Positions 59,062-64,000 of a stretch of DNA of 64,000 bases are shown here, piece after piece. Under the pieces are notes generated by a model, which was given only the letters and a program-made list of their open reading frames with translations, ran no database searches and was not told where the DNA came from. The DNA lies in contig CM051521.1 of NCBI GenBank assembly GCA_028015205.1, forward strand, positions 93,100,513-93,164,512, read 5' to 3'. Positions within the stretch are counted from its first letter, which is position 1. Each line of letters opens with the position of its first letter. The stretch comes from Mytilisepta virgata. Lineage: Eukaryota; Mollusca; Bivalvia; Mytilida; Mytilidae. The position numbers were made by a program, and so were the translations under genes.

Positions 59062-59829
59062 GACGCTTCACTTTTGCGAAAAATCGCCACCAATACCGAG
59101 CCCAAGCATGGGTTCTCCTTCATCGTCTCTGGGAACGATAGCCAGATCTTGACTCGCTTCAACCCACCCCTCCAACTGCGCGAGGAGAAATCTTACGAGA
59201 TGGCCCTCGTGAATCTGGAGACCTACTACTCCATCCCCAATATTCATGCAGGTAATAATTCCTTCCGCTACTCTCCCGCTGATGGGGCTAGCTGGTTTCC
59301 CGTCGAGCTGAGCACCGGCTCCTACGGCATCGACGATATCAACGATGAGATCCAGCGGCAACTGCGCCTTCTTAAGCACAAGGCTAAGGTCCTTCTCGAT
59401 GCCAACTGCGCGACTCTGAGAGCAACCCTCACCCTCGCCAGAAATTATCAAGTGGATTTCGACGTGCCTAATAGTATCAGTACGGTGCTTGGATTCGAGC
59501 GTCGGACGAATACCTACGACCGTAGTACTAACGGTTACGCGGAGGGTGAGTATATCGTCAATATGATCAGCATCAATAGCATCCTGGTGAATAGTGATAT
59601 CATCCACGGAAGTTACGTCAACGGCACCCATCAGTCCACCATCTATAGCTTCTTTCCCGCGGTCGATCCGGGCATGAAGATCATCCAGACCCCCAAGAAT
59701 CTGGTCTACTTACCTGTGACTTTGAGAACCATCGATCGCATGCAGACGTATCTGATCGATCAAGACGGTCGCCCCATCGATCTGCGAGGAGAGAATCTCA
59801 CCATCCGCTTCCATCTGCGTGAGGTATAA
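59059..59829 (+). CDS. minor capsid (penton-type) protein
   Basis: 256 residues, open from the ATAAATG start to TAA. Landmarks of the Polinton minor capsid, a single jelly-roll protein at the particle vertices, are GFSFIVSGNDSQILTRFNPP, LREEKSYEMALVNLETYYSI, SYGIDDINDEIQRQL, FDVPNSISTVLGF and MQTYLIDQDGRPIDLRGENL. Full length for the family with no frame damage, in contrast to the neighbouring major capsid gene. Position directly downstream of the major capsid is the usual order. Confidence 0.88.
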   Translation: MDASLLRKIATNTEPKHGFSFIVSGNDSQILTRFNPPLQLREEKSYEMALVNLETYYSIPNIHAGNNSFRYSPADGASWFPVELSTGSYGIDDINDEIQRQLRLLKHKAKVLLDANCATLRATLTLARNYQVDFDVPNSISTVLGFERRTNTYDRSTNGYAEGEYIVNMISINSILVNSDIIHGSYVNGTHQSTIYSFFPAVDPGMKIIQTPKNLVYLPVTLRTIDRMQTYLIDQDGRPIDLRGENLTIRFHLREV

Positions 59830-59836
59830 ATAAATG
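59830..59836 (+). promoter_or_regulatory. ATAAATG motif overlapping the minor capsid stop
   Basis: The minor capsid stop TAA (59827-59829) adjoins the motif and the next ATG is at 59834, so only four bases separate the two genes. Confidence 0.6.
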
Positions 59837-60412
59837 GATTATCAAGAGTACGGTCTTAACTTGACGAAAGGTCAGGCAGAGAAGGTCCAGCGTGCGGCAA
59901 AGAAGGATTGCCCCGTTAGCGTCCGATTGCTGCATGCAAACCTATCTGGTGAGCATAAGATGCTTCTCACTCACCGCCAGATCCAGCACATCACCAAGCT
60001 CTTGCAGAGCGGTAAGGGTGGTATGGTCTTGGAGATGAGTCCGAAGCAGGTGAGGTATAACGTGCAGAAAGAAGGTGGATTCCTCCCCATGCTCGCAGGT
60101 CTCGCCTCTGCTGCGCTACCCATGCTAGCCAAAACCGTGCTACCTGCTTTGGGCGTGGGTGCACTGAGCGGTTTGGGTAGTGCAGCCATCCAAAAGGCCG
60201 TGGGATCTGGATTGTACCTCAAGAAGGGTGGTAAAGTGTGCTGTGTGAAACCTCAGGGTCGTGGTCTGTATCTCAGCCCAGGTACTTTGCCCAATACCTA
60301 CGGCGATGGGTTGTACTTGAAGAGCGGACGTCAGGTCTACGATGGTAGTGGACTGATCCTTGGTCCCAATAGCCCCTTCAAGAGCATTCCCTTGCTCGGC
60401 ATGCTCCTATAA
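59834..60412 (+). CDS. glycine-rich hydrophobic virion protein (pX/pVI-like?)
   Basis: 192 residues, open. The first 75 residues are basic and mixed (LTKGQAEKVQRAAKKD, LTHRQIQHITKLLQSGKGG). A long hydrophobic, alanine/glycine-rich segment follows (GGFLPMLAGLASAALPMLA, LPALGVGALSGLGSAAI), then repeated GLYLKKGGK / GLYLSPG / GLYLKSGRQ motifs and a C-terminal PLLGMLL. Small proteins with this layout sit in the structural block of Polintons and recall adenovirus pX/pVI-type minor proteins. A membrane or core role is plausible but inferred. Confidence 0.6.
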   Translation: MDYQEYGLNLTKGQAEKVQRAAKKDCPVSVRLLHANLSGEHKMLLTHRQIQHITKLLQSGKGGMVLEMSPKQVRYNVQKEGGFLPMLAGLASAALPMLAKTVLPALGVGALSGLGSAAIQKAVGSGLYLKKGGKVCCVKPQGRGLYLSPGTLPNTYGDGLYLKSGRQVYDGSGLILGPNSPFKSIPLLGMLL

Positions 60413-60419
60413 ATAAATT
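60413..60419 (+). promoter_or_regulatory. ATAAAT motif with changed start codon
   Basis: Reads ATAAATT. The ATT is in frame with the hydrophobic ORF whose first ATG is 60450, so the ancestral start was probably here. Confidence 0.5.
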
Positions 60420-60449
60420 GATCAAGTAGATGCCAGTCGTATCGCATGC

Positions 60450-60855
60450 ATGGAAGAGGAGCTCACCGCAGAAATCCGGAGATATGAGCATGCGTTGAAG
60501 ATCTACAACCGATTGGATAAGGTCATCTCCATTGTCCTGGGTGGGTGCTGCGTAGGCAGTCTACTGCTGACCAGTGGTACCATGGGGTCTGCTCTGACCG
60601 GTGTGGGTGCCGTGGCATCCATTCCCCTAGGTTCCCTCGCCTGTGTATGTGGTCCTATCCTTGATATCACGCCGAGTCGCCAAGAAGAAAAAGAAGCATT
60701 GAGACACCGTGCGATTAGCCAAAACCTACAAGTCCCAGCTGGCAGGTGAAGACGGTGCTCCTGCAGTCTGCCTGAAGAACTACTACAATGAGAAGGATAA
60801 GCTTCGTCAACCTTCTATCCCAATTAGTGAAGAATTGAATGCGCATGCGCCGTAG
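60450..60855 (+). pseudogene. small hydrophobic membrane-type protein with frame change
   Basis: The first frame starts MEEELTAEIRRYEHALKIYN (amphipathic), followed by two glycine-rich hydrophobic segments (VISIVLGGCCVGSLLLTSG, GVGAVASIPLGSLACVCG). After about 60690-60710 the apparent continuation is in another frame (CLKNYYNEKDKLRQP) and ends at TAG 60853. Proteins with this helix plus hydrophobic hairpin occur in Polinton structural blocks; the function is not known to me. Confidence 0.5.
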
Positions 60856-60939
60856 GGAGGGTTCTTCCAATCGCGCCTCGCGAGGCTACGCCTAGCTCCC
60901 CGCTCATTCCCGAATCCTCCAGATCAAAAAAAAAAAAAA

Positions 60940-60964
60940 TTCCCAATCCGCTTTGGATTGAGAA
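60940..60964. terminator. hairpin between convergent genes near the right end
   Basis: TTCCCAATCC pairs with GGATTGAGAA (10 bp, one mismatch) around GCTTT. A run of A precedes it (60926-60939) and a T-run follows at about 60992. It lies between the plus-strand hydrophobic gene (stop 60855) and the minus-strand OB-like gene (end 61000). Confidence 0.55.
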
Positions 60965-60999
60965 ATTTTGCGTCCTTACCCTTAGCCCTCGTTTTTTTT

Positions 61000-61332
61000 T
61001 TACTTCCTCACCAGATCGTACGAGAGGTATTCCTGCCCGGACTTTTTGCTCACTTTGGATCCTGTGCTCCGGACGTATGTTCCTTGCAAGGGATCTTCTA
61101 CTTTGTTAAGCATAGGGCAAGCCCACATTTTAGTGCTCTCTCCTTGTCTGTCCTTCAAGGTAAGGATCTTTGACTTACCAAACTTTCCATCCACCTCTAT
61201 TACCTCCGCGATCTCGTAGATTACCCCGATGGGTAAGTCCCTCCATTTCAGAGCTTCCTGACTCTGCTCCTTCACCTTTTCCTGAAAGACATCTTCACTG
61301 ATGAAGTCGTCTCCACTTGGTACGAAAGACAT
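61000..61332 (-). CDS. OB-fold-like single-stranded DNA binding protein (putative)
   Basis: 110 residues, open. It begins MSFVPSGDDFISEDVFQEK, then ALKWRDLPIGVIYEIAEVIE, SKILTLKDRQGESTKMWACP and a C-terminal GQEYLSYDLVRK. The alternation of beta-type segments with an IYxI start and a K-S-I-L-T-L-K strand suggests an OB fold, and similar small proteins occur with Polinton-like elements in other invertebrates (recalled, unnamed). A role in replication is inferred. It converges on the structural block and is the last gene before GC content falls. Confidence 0.6.
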   Translation of the reverse strand: MSFVPSGDDFISEDVFQEKVKEQSQEALKWRDLPIGVIYEIAEVIEVDGKFGKSKILTLKDRQGESTKMWACPMLNKVEDPLQGTYVRSTGSKVSKKSGQEYLSYDLVRK

Positions 61333-61439
61333 AATTCTTGTATATACCCTATGCTCAATAGGAATGCCGTCCGTTTGCGTTTGGCCGTCGGGGTTGGGGG
61401 TCCTATGCAGGATTTCCCCTTGAAAATGGTAAGTGCGGC

Positions 61440-62330
61440 AGAATCCCCCTTTTGACCCTACTTTTATTGATAGAGAATAAACGTGAAATCGCGAAACTCT
61501 GTTATGTATACAATCGACCGTGTTCCGGTTTTATACCTGTGGCGTATGCTGGGGAATCCTACTATCCAAGCCAAAACAATAACCTTAGAATACTACATCC
61601 TAAATAATTAGTATTACTCACAAAATGTACTTAAACAGGTACTTCTGTCCATACTTTAAACGTGGGTTTATAAGAATTGGTCGTTCGACTACACGATTTG
61701 GTTGGCATTTCTAGACGTGCACATGTAAATTATTTAATTCTCATGATCAAGAATTCAGAAAGACTTTCATAAAGGAAATCTGCCTGCTTTTTTAAGGGAC
61801 CATTTTTTATCCTCAGGGGGTGGCAAAATGGTAAAGGGGGGGGGGTCATGATAAAAAGGAATACCGTACAGAGGGAGGGGATCAGTTTCTTATATTTCTG
61901 ACAATGAGGGGTTCACAATTTTTACTACAGTTAATTGTAAATAAAAAATTTGATGCATGATATGTGCGGATAACTGCACAGGACTGTACAATGAAAGTGT
62001 ATGTGAGCTATGATATGTGTTTTCTAGGTTAAAAAAATAACGAAATCATGGAATATTGCCCTGGTGTTATTTAACATGAAAACGATGGATATGGAGTGAT
62101 GTCACAAATAGAGCAACAGATCACGGGAACAGTTATACAACAAAAAACATCCAAAACGCGACTAGTCTTCAATAGTAGAAAACCAGACCATGCTGGAAGC
62201 TATGAATGGCCCCGAGTAATTCCTGAGTAGTTTGATATGTGTGTTGTTATGGATTTCTATTTTGTGAGATTGGCACGTTCTTCAATATACGGAGTGAATG
62301 TACATCCAGTTCATATCTCCACTAGTTAAT
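61440..62330. other. flanking AT-rich DNA, no gene seen
   Basis: GC content returns to the host level. There is a G-run near 61838. I find no Polinton inverted repeat and no continuation of the duplicated unit. Confidence 0.5.
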
Positions 62331-62339
62331 TAGAGATGT

Positions 62340-64000
62340 TTATAATAATTGGAAGACATGCTCGTTATTAATAAAAAAAATAAAGTCAAGAAATACCAAA
62401 TGGATATTCGAAGGAGGGGTAAATCGAAACAACTGACCAACACCGGAGAACAACGAAGACAAGACCAAAACAATACATGTACTACAATAAAAAAAAAAAC
62501 TAAAAACATATGAACAACATGGACAACACCAAAAAAAACCGGGGGTAGACTCAGGTGCTCCGGAAGAGTAAGCAGACTCTGCTTCCTGTCGGAAATCTGC
62601 CATGCTGCCCATGTCAAATCCGGTATGAGTAATGGACAACATCAATGGAACATGTCCATTTTCATTTGGGAAATGGTTTTGATGTCTGTAAAACTTTAAT
62701 AAGGATGCCTCCAACATAGGAGCTACATACCCCAGGCTGGGCAACTTTTCTGTCAGATGCCGGGCTCTGTCCAGGAAGTCAATCTATATGTCACAAGCTC
62801 TGGAATAACGTATGAGTTGTGAAATATATACTCCATACGCCGGCGCTTCTGGAATGTTGCCGCTCAAAAATAGGCAGTTGACGATTGGAAAGTCAAAATC
62901 ATCTAGTTTGTCATAAAGTTTTTTATTTAACCTTCTCTGGTGTCAATTTCGAGATGAAGGTCAAGATACGATGCAGACTTAGCAGTGTCTGTGGTATCCT
63001 TAATTTCGAGCTCATTGGGATAGATGAGATGCAATAAATTTCCATAACGTGAATTGTTGAGTGATTAAACATCATCTGTGTAGCGAGAGCTGAAATTAAA
63101 GGTACGGGCTAACTACTTCTGTTTTTCCTTAAGAAGTCTGTCAAGGAAGTCTGCCTCATATGAATAAAAGGACAAGTCGGCCAGGAGTAGCACACAATTA
63201 GTGCCCATAGGAATGCCAATAGTGTGTTGGAAAAACACGTCCACCAAATTGAACAAATATGTTGTCGATCAAATATTCAATCATCAGGACATTTTCGTCT
63301 TCTGTATATTTTTTTGTTAGATTTAGAGTGGTTTTTAACACAGTATGATTTATACCTATCAATTACAAAGTATGTGTATCTGCTGTTGCCATTTTTATTT
63401 TGAAAGAATCGATGGATTGGATCTTTCAACTTCTCCTTCAGTTATGAATGAGGAATGGTGGTATAGAGGGTAAAGAAATGTTTTTATGCTGTAACAGACT
63501 GAAATGGACCGAGATCGTAAAATATCCTTAAAGTCTTTGGAGGTTTTTAATATCCACATTTGATTGATACCACTTCTTGAATAGCTTGTCTCACAATGAC
63601 TTTGGAGGCCCGTTTCGACAGCTGTTAAAATAGAAGTTAGAAGTTGAGACAATGGTTTAGTGGAACACTTGGCAGATCCAGCTATAAAGCGTTGTTTGTA
63701 TGGACAATTATGTAACTTGGTTATCTAGTACAAGGTAGGGAGTTCACAATCATCATCTTTGATGGAAATACAAAATGGCGATAAGACCGATCTATAATTG
63801 TTGGTTATTTCTTCCTTTGAAAGTGTAGTAGCTTTATAGGTAGGATTGTCAAGTGAACTAGCAGTCCCTAGTTAATTAATCAAGCATTGAATATAGTATC
63901 TTTTGCATACAAAAACTATGTTATTAGGGGCCTTATCTGCAGGAACAACAACATATTGTCATGAATGGCGCACATGTCTTGGCAGCATCAGGGTTTTTTT
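62340..64000 (-). pseudogene. reverse-transcriptase element remnant, possibly Penelope-like
   Basis: Read on the minus strand from the window end: SRSISVCYSIKT (near 63480-63520) approaches RT motif A, then IEYLIDNIFVQFGG and HTIGIPMGTNC (near 63200-63290), then FNFSSRYTDDV (near 63070-63105, the palm motif with T for I), and a segment like YPNELEIKDTTDTAKSASYL (near 62950-63030). A tail module at 62390-62600 matches 48050-48265. Stops (for example in the palm region) make it a pseudogene, and it runs off the window. Confidence 0.7.

Larger units (their letters stand above)
51783..61440. mobile_element. degraded Polinton/Maverick (adintovirus-like) element
   Basis: The GC content jumps to about half at 51783 and falls back near 61440. 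Genes: polymerase B, protease, fibre-like, PLA2-like/integrase fusion (minus), ATPase, zinc-ribbon/major capsid, minor capsid, two hydrophobic virion-type proteins, OB-like (minus). All are intronless and tightly packed. Both termini appear lost: the polymerase is missing its N-terminal part and no inverted repeats or 6-bp target duplication can be found. Because polymerase, integrase, capsid, protease and ATPase are all represented, the ancestor was probably a virus-like element able to form particles. This copy is not. Confidence 0.92.

Overview
The window reads as nuclear DNA of a marine bivalve, most likely a mussel close to Mytilus. The reasons are AT-rich DNA (roughly one third GC by eye), short exons with GT-AG splice sites, secreted cysteine-rich genes, and bivalve-style repeats whose ends carry GCTCACCTG / CAGGTGAGC or TCTCGCC / GGCGAGA. 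The species call rests on recall of these repeat families; no search was run.

Left part (1-24100). Two arrays of roughly 165-bp modules, each inside what looks like a non-autonomous element (603-2118 and 2941-4722), are followed by two intact six-exon genes on the minus strand (7607-13445 and 15793-19715). They have identical intron phases, a second exon of exactly 157 nt in both, a signal peptide, and the cysteine spacing C-x10-C-x2-C-x4-C then C-x3-C-x2-C-x17-C. I read them as a tandem pair of divergent clusterin-like secreted proteins.

Middle part (24826-51668). This is a head-to-tail tandem duplication of a unit of about 7.4 kb once younger insertions are subtracted. The motif ACATT sits at the left edge, the unit A/unit B junction and the right edge. 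Each unit holds one two-exon minus-strand gene: a large ectodomain exon of 1225 nt and a small exon with a transmembrane helix. The ectodomain resembles stanniocalcin in its cysteine region. Each unit also holds the same 5'-truncated LINE and the same reverse-transcriptase remnant. After duplication, unit A received a 4.68-kb inverted-repeat element (25723-30406, target duplication CATAG). Unit B received a Gmr1-like Ty3/gypsy LTR element (39786-44643, target duplication TGGCT, tRNA-Pro primer site, integrase ahead of reverse transcriptase) and a 1.6-kb element (49971-51589, target duplication AAAG). The other unit shows the unoccupied site each time.

Right part (51783-61440). This is a GC-rich island and a decayed, deleted Polinton/Maverick (adintovirus-like) genome. 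In order it carries protein-primed DNA polymerase B, adenovirus-type protease, a fibre-like coiled-coil protein, a minus-strand PLA2-like/integrase/chromodomain fusion, packaging ATPase, a zinc-ribbon ORF run into the remains of the major capsid gene, minor capsid, two hydrophobic virion-type proteins and a minus-strand OB-fold-like protein. Several genes have frameshifts, a stop or a changed start codon. The fusion ORF, minor capsid, fibre-like, glycine-rich and OB-like genes are open. Plus-strand genes here start at a recurring ATAAATG motif, and both convergent gene ends carry hairpins. The far right (62340-64000) is a reverse-transcriptase element on the minus strand, possibly Penelope-like.
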